NCBI GenBank assembly: GCA_002412715.1
Contig: DHVP01000041.1
Span: 593-64,592 of the forward strand
Source: Deltaproteobacteria bacterium UBA5205
Lineage (GTDB): Bacteria > Desulfobacterota > Syntrophorhabdia > Syntrophorhabdales > Syntrophorhabdaceae
DNA: 64,000 nucleotides
Direction: 5' to 3'
In this document: in pieces, positions 17,496 through 26,297 of the stretch
Layout: every line of letters begins with the position of its first letter
Position numbering within the stretch: position 1 is the stretch's first letter
The notes under the pieces: model-generated
The model's input: only the letters and a program-made list of their open reading frames with translations
What the model was told of the DNA's origin: nothing
Database searches by the model: none
Translations under genes and position numbers: made by a program

Positions 17496-18509
17496 TCAAA
17501 GACCTACACCGTCCAGAGCCGATCCGCAGAATTTGCACGCACCGCCTTTCAGGTTGTACTCGGTAATCGCATAGCCATAGCGCCCGATAACAACCCTGTG
17601 GCAGTTATGACAGAAGGTGTTTTCTCCCCCAGAACCGGGAATGTTGCCTTCATACACATAGAACAGCCCCTCATCGATGCCGATCTGCCTTGCACGTGTG
17701 AGCGTTTCCGGACTCGTGGGCTCGGCGTCGAGCAGTTTGTAGGTCGGATAAAAGGCGCTGACGTGCCAGGGAGTTTCCACCCCCAGATCTTTCGCGATGA
17801 ACCTCGCTATGGCCCTCAGTTCTTCTTCGCTGTCGTTGTGGCCGGGTATGATAAGGGTCGTCAATTCTATCCAGATACCCAGTTCCCTGTGCAGCCGTAT
17901 CGTGTCGAGAACCCCCGAAAGCCGGGCTCCACAGATCTTTCCGTAGAAGGATTCGCTGAAGCCCTTGAGATCGATGTTGGCGGCGTCAAGATAGGGAGCG
18001 ATGGCCCGAAGCGGCGCCTCTTCCATGTACCCGTTGGTCACAAAATTGTTCGCAATACCGTTTTCCCTGGCGATACGGGCTATATCATAGGCATATTCGA
18101 AAAAAATGGTCGGTTCGGTATACGTGTAGGATATGCTCGTACAGCGAGATTCCCTGGCCTGTTCGACGATTTGTTCCGCCGTCATCTTCTCGCCGAAGAC
18201 TCTCCCGCCCTCGCGGGGTCCCTGGGAAATGTCATGGTTCTGGCAGTGACGGCAGCGGAAGTTACACCCCACGGTGGCAACCGAAAAGGCGCGCGACCCC
18301 GGGTAAAAATGATACAGGGGTTTCTTCTCTATGGGATCCACATGGTAGGCGCAGGGGAGATCATAGACAAGGCTGTAGAGGACGCCGCCCTGGTTCTCGC
18401 GGACGCCGCATATGCCCCTTTTCCCGTCGGCTATGATGCAATTATGACGGCACAGAAAGCAATGCAGGGTCTTTTCGTCCTTTTTTTCATAGAACAAAGC
18501 TTCCTTCAT
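17496..18509 (-). CDS. amrS: AmmeMemoRadiSam system radical SAM enzyme
   Basis: A 337-residue radical SAM protein. The cluster motif C82-X3-C86-X2-C89 (CNFRCRHCQ) binds [4Fe-4S] and SAM, and further cysteines near the N-terminus (CFLCRHNC) and C-terminus (CHNC, CKFC) suggest extra metal binding. It matches AmrS, one of three partners (AmrA, AmrB, AmrS) that co-occur in many anaerobes, with unresolved chemistry. The partners are not in the window. The ATG lies three bases after the lon stop codon, so it is cotranscribed with lon. Confidence 0.87.
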   Translation of the reverse strand: MKEALFYEKKDEKTLHCFLCRHNCIIADGKRGICGVRENQGGVLYSLVYDLPCAYHVDPIEKKPLYHFYPGSRAFSVATVGCNFRCRHCQNHDISQGPREGGRVFGEKMTAEQIVEQARESRCTSISYTYTEPTIFFEYAYDIARIARENGIANNFVTNGYMEEAPLRAIAPYLDAANIDLKGFSESFYGKICGARLSGVLDTIRLHRELGIWIELTTLIIPGHNDSEEELRAIARFIAKDLGVETPWHVSAFYPTYKLLDAEPTSPETLTRARQIGIDEGLFYVYEGNIPGSGGENTFCHNCHRVVIGRYGYAITEYNLKGGACKFCGSALDGVGL

Positions 18510-18512
18510 GTT

Positions 18513-20852
18513 TCATACCTTCTTACCAAAAATGGCCTCAACAACATCGTCCATCGTCTTCGCGGAAAGGAAGGTCATCTTCTTCTTGACATATTGAGGT
18601 ATCTCAACGAGTTCATGTTCGTTCTCGTGGGGAATGAGAACCTTTTCCATCCGGTTGCGCAAGGCAGCAAGGGTTTTCTCCTTAAGGCCGCCTATGGGCA
18701 GGACCCTGCCGGTCAGGGTAATCTCTCCCGTCATTGCAATCTTTCTGTTTATCGGACGGCCGGTGATGGCGCTTATCATGGCGACCGCCATCGTAATGCC
18801 CGCGGAAGGACCGTCCTTGGGAATGGCACCCTGGGGCACGTGAATGTGCATTTCCAGATCGTCGAAGATACCCCCGTCGATGCCGAGCACCTCTGCCTTG
18901 GATTTGATATAGGTCAGGGCAGCCTGGGCGGATTCTTTCATGACTTCGCCCATGTTCCCGGTAAGCATCAATTCCTTCTTCCCTTTCCTGCAGGAAGCCT
19001 CGACGTAAAGAACGTCGCCGCCGAATTCGGTCCAGGCGAGACCGCTCGCCACACCAACGTAATCCTGTTCGGTCTGGCTGTCCGGCAGGTATTTGACCGG
19101 TCCCAGAAAGTCGTTCAGGTTTCTTGGCGTGACGGTCACTTTTTTCTTGTCGCCCTCCGCCACCCTTCTGGCTACCTTGCGGGCAACCATGGCGATCTCT
19201 CTTTCGAGATTCCTCAGCCCCGCCTCACGGGTATATTCCCCGATGATCTTTTCCATCGCCTTGTCGGTTATGTCCAGCCGGGCGGTGGTGAGGCCGTTTT
19301 CGGAAAGCTGTTTCGGGATAAGGTAGCGTTTTGCTATCTCGAGCTTCTCCTGCTCCGTGTATCCGGGAATATCGATGATTTCCATCCTGTCCCGAAGGGC
19401 CGAGGGGATCGTATCCATCTGATTGGCCGTCGTGATGAACATTACCTTTGAGAGATCGAAGGGAACGTTGAGATAATGATCGCTGAAGGCATTGTTCTGT
19501 TCGGGATCGAGCACCTCAAGGAGCGCACTCGCGGGGTCTCCCCGGAAATCATTACCGATCTTGTCGATCTCATCCATCATGAAGACGGGGTTGTTGGTCC
19601 CGGCAAGCTTGATGTACTGGATGATCCTTCCCGGCATGGAGCCTACGTACGTCCGTCTATGCCCGCGGATCTCCGCCTCGTCCTTCATACCGCCGAGAGA
19701 GATGCGGGAGAACTTGCGGCCGATGGCCCGGGCGATCGACTTGCCGAGAGATGTTTTGCCGACACCCGGCGGCCCCACAAAACAAAGGATGGGACCCTTC
19801 ATGTCGGCCTTGAGCTTCATGACGCTCAGGAACTCGAGGATACGGTCCTTGACCTTGTCGAGGTCGTAGTGGTCCTTGTCAAGGATGGCCCGTGCCTTTT
19901 TTATATCGATATTGTCCTTCGTCGATTTACTCCAGGGGAGTTCCACAAGCCATTCCAGGTACGTCCTGACCATCGTTGATTCGACGGCGTCAGGGTGCAT
20001 CATGTCCAGGCGTTCGAGCTGTTTCTTGGCTTCCTTCTCCACCTCTTTGGGCATCCTGGCCTTCTTGATGCGCTTGCGGAGTTCCTCGACCTCTTCGGTG
20101 CGCTCATCGCCCTCGCCAAGTTCGGTGCGGATTGCCCGCATCTGTTCCCTCAGAAAGTACTCCCTCTGGGACTTCGACATCTCCTCCTTGGCCTGGGAGA
20201 GTATCTTTGCCTGCATATTAAGGAGCTCGATCTCCTTGCCGAGAATCTCCGAAAGTTTGCGCAGACGTTCGACGGGATCGACAATCTCCAAAACTTCCTG
20301 GGCCTTGTCGACATTGAGCCCCAGGTTGGCGGCGGCTATGTCGGCGAGCCGCCCCGGTTCGTCTATGGTATCGAGGACCATGAGGATGTCGGGGGGGACC
20401 ATCCTGCCCATGGACACAACCTTTTCCATCTCTTCCTTGACGTAGCGCATGAGGGCTTCAATCTCGAGGGTGATCTCGGTGATGATGGGCTCTTCGATAG
20501 CCGTCAGCCTGACGAGAAAGGTGGGGGTCTCCTGGATGTATTCCTCGATCTTTGCCTTTCTCAATCCCTGGATGAGGACTTTCACCCTTCCGTCGGGGAG
20601 CCTGAGCATACGCATGATCTGGGATACCACACCAACGGTGTATATCCTCTCGGGCAGAGGGTCTTCGTCGGTCAGGTCCTTCTGCGCGGCCACCACTATG
20701 AGCCGGTCTTGCGAAAGGGACTTTTCGACGGCATTGATGGACATGTCTCTTCCCACAAACAAAGGGAGAAGGACACTCGGGTACATGACCATGTCCCGTA
20801 CCGGTAAAAGAGGTAGAATATCGGGTATATCTATATGTTCAAAATCCGTCAT
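18513..20852 (-). CDS. lon: ATP-dependent protease Lon
   Basis: A 779-residue Lon of standard length. It has an N-terminal substrate-binding LON domain, a AAA+ module with Walker A GPPGVGKTSLGKS near residue 358, and a C-terminal peptidase domain with catalytic Ser in KDGPSAG (near 681) and Lys in GGLKEKT (near 724). It degrades misfolded and regulatory proteins. The ATG has GGAGGCGG upstream. The gene sits 20 bp downstream of an M18 aminopeptidase and three bases upstream of amrS, in one run with smpB and the tmRNA. Confidence 0.97.
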   Translation of the reverse strand: MTDFEHIDIPDILPLLPVRDMVMYPSVLLPLFVGRDMSINAVEKSLSQDRLIVVAAQKDLTDEDPLPERIYTVGVVSQIMRMLRLPDGRVKVLIQGLRKAKIEEYIQETPTFLVRLTAIEEPIITEITLEIEALMRYVKEEMEKVVSMGRMVPPDILMVLDTIDEPGRLADIAAANLGLNVDKAQEVLEIVDPVERLRKLSEILGKEIELLNMQAKILSQAKEEMSKSQREYFLREQMRAIRTELGEGDERTEEVEELRKRIKKARMPKEVEKEAKKQLERLDMMHPDAVESTMVRTYLEWLVELPWSKSTKDNIDIKKARAILDKDHYDLDKVKDRILEFLSVMKLKADMKGPILCFVGPPGVGKTSLGKSIARAIGRKFSRISLGGMKDEAEIRGHRRTYVGSMPGRIIQYIKLAGTNNPVFMMDEIDKIGNDFRGDPASALLEVLDPEQNNAFSDHYLNVPFDLSKVMFITTANQMDTIPSALRDRMEIIDIPGYTEQEKLEIAKRYLIPKQLSENGLTTARLDITDKAMEKIIGEYTREAGLRNLEREIAMVARKVARRVAEGDKKKVTVTPRNLNDFLGPVKYLPDSQTEQDYVGVASGLAWTEFGGDVLYVEASCRKGKKELMLTGNMGEVMKESAQAALTYIKSKAEVLGIDGGIFDDLEMHIHVPQGAIPKDGPSAGITMAVAMISAITGRPINRKIAMTGEITLTGRVLPIGGLKEKTLAALRNRMEKVLIPHENEHELVEIPQYVKKKMTFLSAKTMDDVVEAIFGKKV

Positions 20853-20872
20853 TCGCTTTGCCGCCTCCGTTT

Positions 20873-22225
20873 TTAGGCTGTAAAAAAAACGTGAAAGGCC
20901 CGATATGTTTCAAAGATGTCGAGCTTGTTCGATAGTTCATAGGGCGAGTGCATGGTAAGAAGAGGGGCTCCGCAGTCTATGATGTCCATGCCGTAAACGG
21001 CGAGGTGTTTGGCTACCGTCCCTCCTCCGCCTTCGTCGATCTTTCCGAGTTCCCCCGTCTGCCAGATGATGCCTGACCTATCAAAGAGTCTCGCGATCTC
21101 AGCGACATATTCCGCGTTCGCGTCGCTTGCGCCGACCTTGCCCATGTGCCCGGTGAATTTCGTAACGCAGGGGCCTCGACCGAGGTAGCAGGCATTCTGC
21201 TTCTCGTGGACCTCCTGGAAGGTGGGATTCACGGCCCCGTTCACATCGGCGGAAAGCGCCTTCGAACGAAAAAGGATCTTCCTCATAAGGGCCTCGTCGG
21301 CCTTGATGCCCATTCCCGCCAGTATGTCATCAAGAAATACATGGAGAAAAGTCGATTTTATGCTCGTGGAACCTTCGGAGCCTATCTCCTCTTTGTCGGC
21401 GAAGATGGCGAGGCAATGCCTGCGGGGCCCCTTCGCAGCGCACAAACTCTTGAGAAGGGTATAGGCCGAGACCCGGTCGTCCTGGCCATAGCCGCCGATC
21501 ATGCTGCGGTCAAAACCGACATCCTTTGCCCTGAACGCGGGAACCACCTCCAGTTCCGCAGTCACAAAATCATCCTCCGTCATGCCATAGGAATCGCCGA
21601 GCATTTTGAGGATATACTGCTTGACTGGTTCCTTGTCCACCCCGGCAAGGGGCAGTGACCCGAAAAGAACAACGAGCTTCTCGCCGTCGATCGCATCACC
21701 CAGTTTCTTTTCATCCTGCGTCTTCCTGGACAGGTGAGGAAGGAGGTCGTCGATAAGGAAAACGGGGTCGTCCTCTTCTTCACCTATCGACACGTCAACG
21801 GATTCGCCGTTGGCCTTCACGACAATACCATGTAAGGCAAGCGGAGCGGCAACCCACTGGTACTTCTTGATACCCCCGTAATAGTGGGTTCTCAGGAGTG
21901 CCAGGTCGACGTCCTCATAGAGGGGGTTCTGTTTGAGATCGAGCCGTGGCGCATCGATGTGGGCCACAACGATATTGAGGCCCTCCGCGATATCGCCGCT
22001 TCCCCGGACGAAGGCCATCACTTCTTTTCCCCGGTTGACGGCGAAGACTCTATCCGCCGACGGATCCGTGCTGAAACCCTCCGCACCCAAGGTCCGGGTG
22101 ATACATCTTACGGCCTCGCGTTCGGTCTTTGCCTCGTCGAGGAACGTTTTGTACCCTTCCGCGAAGGCGTATATCTCTTTAATATCGTCTAGTGACTTTA
22201 ATTTCCAGCCGGATTGTCTCTGCAT
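20873..22225 (-). CDS. M18 family aminopeptidase
   Basis: A 450-residue metallo-aminopeptidase of the M18 family (aspartyl-aminopeptidase-like), expected to form dodecameric shells and trim N-terminal residues from peptides. Metal-site segments are visible: VAHIDAPRLDLK (His), GGYGQDDRVSAYT (Asp), DKEEIGSEGSTS (Glu-Glu), DVNGAVNP, and the final MHSPYE histidine. A GTG-started frame extends to 22264, but the ATG at 22225 with AAAGGA five bases upstream is preferred. It lies between the tmRNA and lon on the same strand, consistent with finishing the breakdown of peptides made by Lon. Confidence 0.88.
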   Translation of the reverse strand: MQRQSGWKLKSLDDIKEIYAFAEGYKTFLDEAKTEREAVRCITRTLGAEGFSTDPSADRVFAVNRGKEVMAFVRGSGDIAEGLNIVVAHIDAPRLDLKQNPLYEDVDLALLRTHYYGGIKKYQWVAAPLALHGIVVKANGESVDVSIGEEEDDPVFLIDDLLPHLSRKTQDEKKLGDAIDGEKLVVLFGSLPLAGVDKEPVKQYILKMLGDSYGMTEDDFVTAELEVVPAFRAKDVGFDRSMIGGYGQDDRVSAYTLLKSLCAAKGPRRHCLAIFADKEEIGSEGSTSIKSTFLHVFLDDILAGMGIKADEALMRKILFRSKALSADVNGAVNPTFQEVHEKQNACYLGRGPCVTKFTGHMGKVGASDANAEYVAEIARLFDRSGIIWQTGELGKIDEGGGGTVAKHLAVYGMDIIDCGAPLLTMHSPYELSNKLDIFETYRAFHVFFTA

Positions 22226-22291
22226 AGGTCCTTTCAGGGTATCAGAATGGCACGGGGGAGTCAACGTGAGGTCGAGGAACGGGAACGTATA

Positions 22292-22645
22292 TGGTGGAGG
22301 CGGTGGGAATCGAACCCACGTCCAGAAAAGAAGGCTTCAGACAGCCTACATGCTTAGTCAGCGTATTTGGTCTCGAACGGTAAAACACCCGCTGACAGGT
22401 TCTTTACCGCCCCAGCCTATAAGGCTTCGCCCGGCGCTATAGGCGTTGCGCCGGACTATCCTGCTAAGATGACACCATACACGGACCTAGAAGCAGGAAG
22501 AAGATCCGGATGATGTAGCTGCTCTAGGCAGCTAGTGCGTACTCGTGTGAGTTTGCAGTTGTGTTTAGTTCCGCTTGGGTACGGGTAAGCAGTAACCCGG
22601 CATGCCTCTCTGACCCTCGCTTCCCTGTCGAAGCCAGTCGCCCCC
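22292..22645 (-). ncRNA. ssrA: Transfer-messenger RNA (tmRNA)
   Basis: On the minus strand the RNA begins GGGGGCGACTGGCTTCGACAG and ends with a T-arm (GGTTCGATTCCCACC) and CGCCTCCACCA. The 5' GGGGGCG pairs with 3' CGCCTCC (one G-U), forming the tRNA-like acceptor stem, and CCA is encoded. The tag frame (22556-22524) reads ANSHEYALAA then TAG, matching the usual AN...ALAA tag form. The first base is one nucleotide from the smpB stop codon, so the RNA is probably cut from an smpB-ssrA transcript. No terminator was seen before the aminopeptidase gene. Confidence 0.95.
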
Positions 22646-22646
22646 G

Positions 22647-23093
22647 TCATCGTATTTTTTCCTCACGTTCCATTAGACGTCTCTCGTCCTTGCGCCTGAT
22701 TCCCTCCCTCTTGTCATAAAGTGTCTTTCCCTTCGCCAGAGCCAGCTCCAACTTGGCCCTGTTTCGATTATCGAAGTAAAGGGAAAGGGGGATCAGCGTA
22801 TATCCCCTCTCTTTGATCTTGCCTACGAGCTTCATGATTTCCCGTTTATGCATGAGAAGCTTTCGCGTCCTCTTCGGCTCGTGGTTGTATATGTTGCCGC
22901 AGGAATACGGGCTTATGTGGGCGTTCATCACGAATACCTCGCCATCCTTTAACTTGGCGTAGCTTTCCTTCAGGTTCGCCCTGCCTTCCCGTAACGACTT
23001 AACCTCCGTACCCGTGAGGACGATGCCCGTCTCGAACTTCTCCTCGATGTGGTACTCGTGATATGCCTTCCTGTTCGTACACACAACCTTCAT
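22647..23093 (-). CDS. smpB: SsrA-binding protein SmpB
   Basis: A 148-residue SmpB, the tmRNA partner that places tmRNA in the A site of stalled ribosomes. Family features are KAYHEYHIEEKFETGIVLTG, TEVKSLREGRANLKESYA, and a basic C-terminal tail (KREGIRRKDERRLMERE) that reaches into the mRNA channel. The N-terminus fits the family start, yet there is no Shine-Dalgarno sequence. A TATATT -10 candidate (23106-23101) ends seven bases before the ATG, suggesting a leaderless mRNA. Its TGA (22649-22647) is followed by one base and then the tmRNA. Confidence 0.95.
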   Translation of the reverse strand: MKVVCTNRKAYHEYHIEEKFETGIVLTGTEVKSLREGRANLKESYAKLKDGEVFVMNAHISPYSCGNIYNHEPKRTRKLLMHKREIMKLVGKIKERGYTLIPLSLYFDNRNRAKLELALAKGKTLYDKREGIRRKDERRLMEREEKIR

Positions 23094-23266
23094 AGGCTAT
23101 AATATAACACAGATGAGGGGGAAAAGACAGGTCTGCCGGGGTGGGGCCCGGAGGGCCGTTTGAACGGTCTGAACCGCCGACAAGTCAAGAGATGGGAACC
23201 TCGAAGGGTATGCGCCCTCAGAGCTGTGACCGGCCCGTGCTTCCGGCTTTTTTCCGTCCCAACGGG

Positions 23267-25396
23267 TCAAACGGCTTCTATGACCGGTATCTCGATGACG
23301 AACCGCGCGCCATTCGGCACGTTGTCCTCCACTCTGATCCTGCCGTGGTGCTCCAGGATGATGGAGTGGACGATGGCGAGTCCCAGCCCGGTGCCGTCTT
23401 TGTCCTTGGTAAAGTAAGGATCGAAGACCTTTTCCTTGTCCTCGTCGGGAACGCCTTTGCCGCTGTCCGCGAATTCTACGATCCCCACACGCTTCGATCT
23501 GTCATATCTCGTACGAACCGTGATCGTTCCCGATTCACCGTCAATCGCCTTCAGGGCATTGGTGATGAGGTTGATGAAGGCCCTCTTGAGCCCGTCACGA
23601 TCCACGCGGACAAGAGGGATATCCTCGGGTTCAAAACCTATAGTGATGTTGGGGTAGAGATTGCGGTAGAGTTCGAGGGTCTCATCGACAACGGCATTAA
23701 TATCTTCAAGGGTCCTGACCTGCGATGTATGGGTCAGCTTGGTGAGTTCGTTGACCAGGTCTTTTATGTCATCCACAGACCGTATGATCACCGAAGTAGT
23801 ATCATCGAGGACATCCCTGTCGGAGCCCGTAAAACGCGGTATGATCTTCCTGCGGATCCGCTCGGCGGACAGCACGATGGGCGTCAGGGGGTTCTTGATC
23901 TCGTGCGTCAGCTTGCGGGCAACTTCCTGCCATGTAGCAAGCTTCTCGGCACGCACGACATGGGTAATGTCGTCAAAGGCTATGATGAATCCCGCCACCC
24001 GGTTGCTTTCGTCCTTGAGAGCGGTCAAAGACGCCCTGAGATAGGTGATGTCTTTCTTCAAACTGAGCCTTAAGTCCTTCGTAATGCTCCCGCCCCCGGA
24101 GGCCCGAACCTCTCTCAGGAAGGACTTGGTGAGGACTTTGAAGTCGTTTCCGAACACCTCTTTGAGGGTCATGCCCTCAAGGCTCCTGTCGACGCCCAGT
24201 ATGTGGCGGGCCGCACTGTTCGCAAGAATGACGGTGCCTCTCTTATCCGTCGATATGATGCCTGCAGCCACATTATTGAGGACAAACTCCAGGGAGCGGC
24301 TCTTCTTCTCTATCTCGTCCTTGGCTATCTGAAGTTCTTTCGCCATGCTGTTGAAAGCTTTCACCAGCGTGCCGATCTCGTCCTTTCCCCGTTCTTCCAG
24401 GTTGATGTCGAACTTTCCCTTCGCGATAATGGCCGCGCCTTCCTTCATCCTTTCTATGGGAACCGTGATTTCCGTGGCCATCTTGATGCCCACCCAGAGC
24501 GAAACGAAGATCGTAAGGATGGTGATGAGGAAGAGAGGAATGATAAAGCTGTACTTCAGCACCTTCTTGAAGACGCGTGATTCCTTGAACTCCTTGCTCG
24601 TGACAGCAATCTGTCGTATACGCTCTTCGCCCTTTACTTTTATCATATCTCCGAGAAAGAGTATCGGCGCATTGGGGCCCTCCGCATCGCTCCTGATACG
24701 CATGCCCACTACGAGCATCTCCCCTTCGTCGGCGGGGATGATCTCCTGTGATATCTTATTGCGCGTGAATAACTTGAGCCGGGAAAGGATCATCTTATCG
24801 GATTTTTCAGATCCCCCGGCCCTGATCATCACCCCCGATAAAGGATTGTAAACACCAAGGTATCCGACAATATGGCTGGTCTCGTACCTCTCCAGGAAGC
24901 TCTTGAGTTCCTTGTCGTCTCCCACCAGGTTCTTCTTCTCTATCTGCTCCACCACCCGTGCGCCGATCTTCTCGTGGCGCTGGAACACTTCCTCGTAGTG
25001 AAGCCGGGAAAGCTCAAGGGCGGACTCCAGGGTGTCCTCAACCTGCTGGCTGAACCACCGGTCCATGCTTACGTAAAAAAAACCCGTCGCGAGGATGAAG
25101 AGCGTAAAGGACGGCACGATGGAGATGAAAAGAAGCGTTGACGTTAGTCTCTTTTTGAGTCCTGAACCCCAGATGCCCCGTTTTTTCTCAATATACGCCT
25201 TGAGGATGATGCGGGTAATGAGAAAGATGAGGAGCAGGATCAGCAGAAGGTTGATATTGAGAACGACAACGAGGAGCTTATTCTCCCATACAGGGAAAAA
25301 CCGGGCAAAGTTGGGCAGCTTCGTCTCGATAAGGACCAGCGCCCCGAAAGCGAAGAGAATACCGATGATGAAGGAGATCTCTTTCTTGAGTTTCAT
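23267..25396 (-). CDS. NtrY-type membrane sensor histidine kinase
   Basis: A 709-residue kinase. There are three N-terminal membrane helices (about 8-25, 40-66 and 88-112), an extracytoplasmic sensor region, another helix (about 285-310), HAMP, a PAS domain (about 375-480), the HisKA phospho-acceptor box KLTHEIKNPLTPIVLSAERI, and a C-terminal ATPase with FADSGKGVPDEDKEKVFDPY and GTGLGLAIVHSI. The layout is that of NtrY, usually paired with the sigma-54 activator NtrX. No response regulator lies within the window, so the partner is unknown. A heptad repeat element separates it from pgeF upstream. Confidence 0.9.
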   Translation of the reverse strand: MKLKKEISFIIGILFAFGALVLIETKLPNFARFFPVWENKLLVVVLNINLLLILLLIFLITRIILKAYIEKKRGIWGSGLKKRLTSTLLFISIVPSFTLFILATGFFYVSMDRWFSQQVEDTLESALELSRLHYEEVFQRHEKIGARVVEQIEKKNLVGDDKELKSFLERYETSHIVGYLGVYNPLSGVMIRAGGSEKSDKMILSRLKLFTRNKISQEIIPADEGEMLVVGMRIRSDAEGPNAPILFLGDMIKVKGEERIRQIAVTSKEFKESRVFKKVLKYSFIIPLFLITILTIFVSLWVGIKMATEITVPIERMKEGAAIIAKGKFDINLEERGKDEIGTLVKAFNSMAKELQIAKDEIEKKSRSLEFVLNNVAAGIISTDKRGTVILANSAARHILGVDRSLEGMTLKEVFGNDFKVLTKSFLREVRASGGGSITKDLRLSLKKDITYLRASLTALKDESNRVAGFIIAFDDITHVVRAEKLATWQEVARKLTHEIKNPLTPIVLSAERIRRKIIPRFTGSDRDVLDDTTSVIIRSVDDIKDLVNELTKLTHTSQVRTLEDINAVVDETLELYRNLYPNITIGFEPEDIPLVRVDRDGLKRAFINLITNALKAIDGESGTITVRTRYDRSKRVGIVEFADSGKGVPDEDKEKVFDPYFTKDKDGTGLGLAIVHSIILEHHGRIRVEDNVPNGARFVIEIPVIEAV

Positions 25397-25400
25397 AAAA

Positions 25401-25523
25401 GCGGGTAATGGGTAATGGGTGATAGGTAATAGGTAAACATTCTTATCTTCTTCCCACGGCCTGTCACCAATTACCTTTCCTTTTTATCTTTTCCCATAAC
25501 CCATAGCCTATTACCTATCACCT
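25401..25523. repeat. Heptad inverted-repeat element, copy 3
   Basis: The left arm (25401-25437) is tandem GGGTAAT and GGTGATA/GGTAATA units. The right arm (25490-25523) carries the complementary CCCATAACCCATAGCC and TATTACCTATCACC units. The centre of about 50 bases has a small extra GGTGACAGG-like unit. It fills the gap between pgeF and the NtrY-type kinase; the pgeF stop codon TGA falls in a GGTGATAGG unit. Confidence 0.7.
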
Positions 25524-26297
25524 GCCTCTAATTGCTACAAAATTCACCTGCCGGGCGTTGCGGGCACCTTTTCGATAGGACGCGAAATCATCGCCGGTGC
25601 AGCAGGTACACAGCCCGGTATCGTGGATTGTTTCAATGCCTTCATCGGTAAGAAGCAAGGCATTCGCCTTGCCGAGATCGAGATACAGCGAACCATCTCT
25701 TTCGCTAAAGATGGATTCCGGAAAACCCTCGCTGAGATAAGCCTCCCTAACCTCCCCGCCCACCACGTAACAGCAACTGCGGATCGAAGGCCCCATCAGG
25801 GCAATCATGCGCTGTTTCGCCGCACCCCGCTCCGTCATCATGTCAACCGCCCTGGACGTTATCCGTTGAAGCGTACCCCGCCACCCGGCATGAACGATCG
25901 CAGCCATGGGAAAGCGGGGGTCGACAAGGATCACACAGAGACAGTCGGCCGTTTTGATCACCCCGGCGATGCCGCGTTTATAGAGAAGGATCCCGTCGCC
26001 GCACGCCGGCCTGTCACCGTTGCCGATAACCTGTATCTCATGCCCGTGTTCCTGGTGCATTACGACGACTTCATTGAGGGAAAAAGCGTCCAGAAAGGCC
26101 TCGCCTTCCCTGCCGATAAGGGTTGATGAGGGAGATTTCCGGGTGAAAAACCCATGGATGATGCCCCCGGCAGTCAATTCGGGGAGATGGTAATACTCCC
26201 AGTCGCCCTTCTTTTCACGAACAAATCCTGTCACCGCAGGTGCGCCGTGTCGATCGGTCATGCTGTAGTTTACGGGTTTTCTAGCGTATTTGTCCAC
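25518..26297 (-). CDS. pgeF: Multicopper-oxidase-like YfiH family protein (peptidoglycan editing factor/polyphenol oxidase family)
   Basis: A protein of up to 259 residues of the YfiH/LACC1 family. Signatures are KTADCLCVILVDP, IVHAGWRGT (metal His), MGPSIRSCCYVVG and LCTCC. Family members have been reported as purine nucleoside-metabolising enzymes and as editors of misincorporated peptidoglycan residues; which applies here is unknown. The GTG at 26297 overlaps the end of rluD by 17 bases; an ATG at 26264 is the alternative, and neither has a clear ribosome-binding site. The rluD-pgeF pairing is widely conserved in bacteria. Confidence 0.85.
   Translation of the reverse strand: MDKYARKPVNYSMTDRHGAPAVTGFVREKKGDWEYYHLPELTAGGIIHGFFTRKSPSSTLIGREGEAFLDAFSLNEVVVMHQEHGHEIQVIGNGDRPACGDGILLYKRGIAGVIKTADCLCVILVDPRFPMAAIVHAGWRGTLQRITSRAVDMMTERGAAKQRMIALMGPSIRSCCYVVGGEVREAYLSEGFPESIFSERDGSLYLDLGKANALLLTDEGIETIHDTGLCTCCTGDDFASYRKGARNARQVNFVAIRGR

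Noticed and set aside
17490..19451. 653-codon plus-strand open frame opposite amrS and lon
   Set aside because: It lies entirely antisense to two well-recognised genes, shows no domain motifs, and reflects GC-rich codon structure of the opposite strand.
22456..22650. 64-codon minus-strand frame
   Set aside because: It is a reading of the tmRNA itself.
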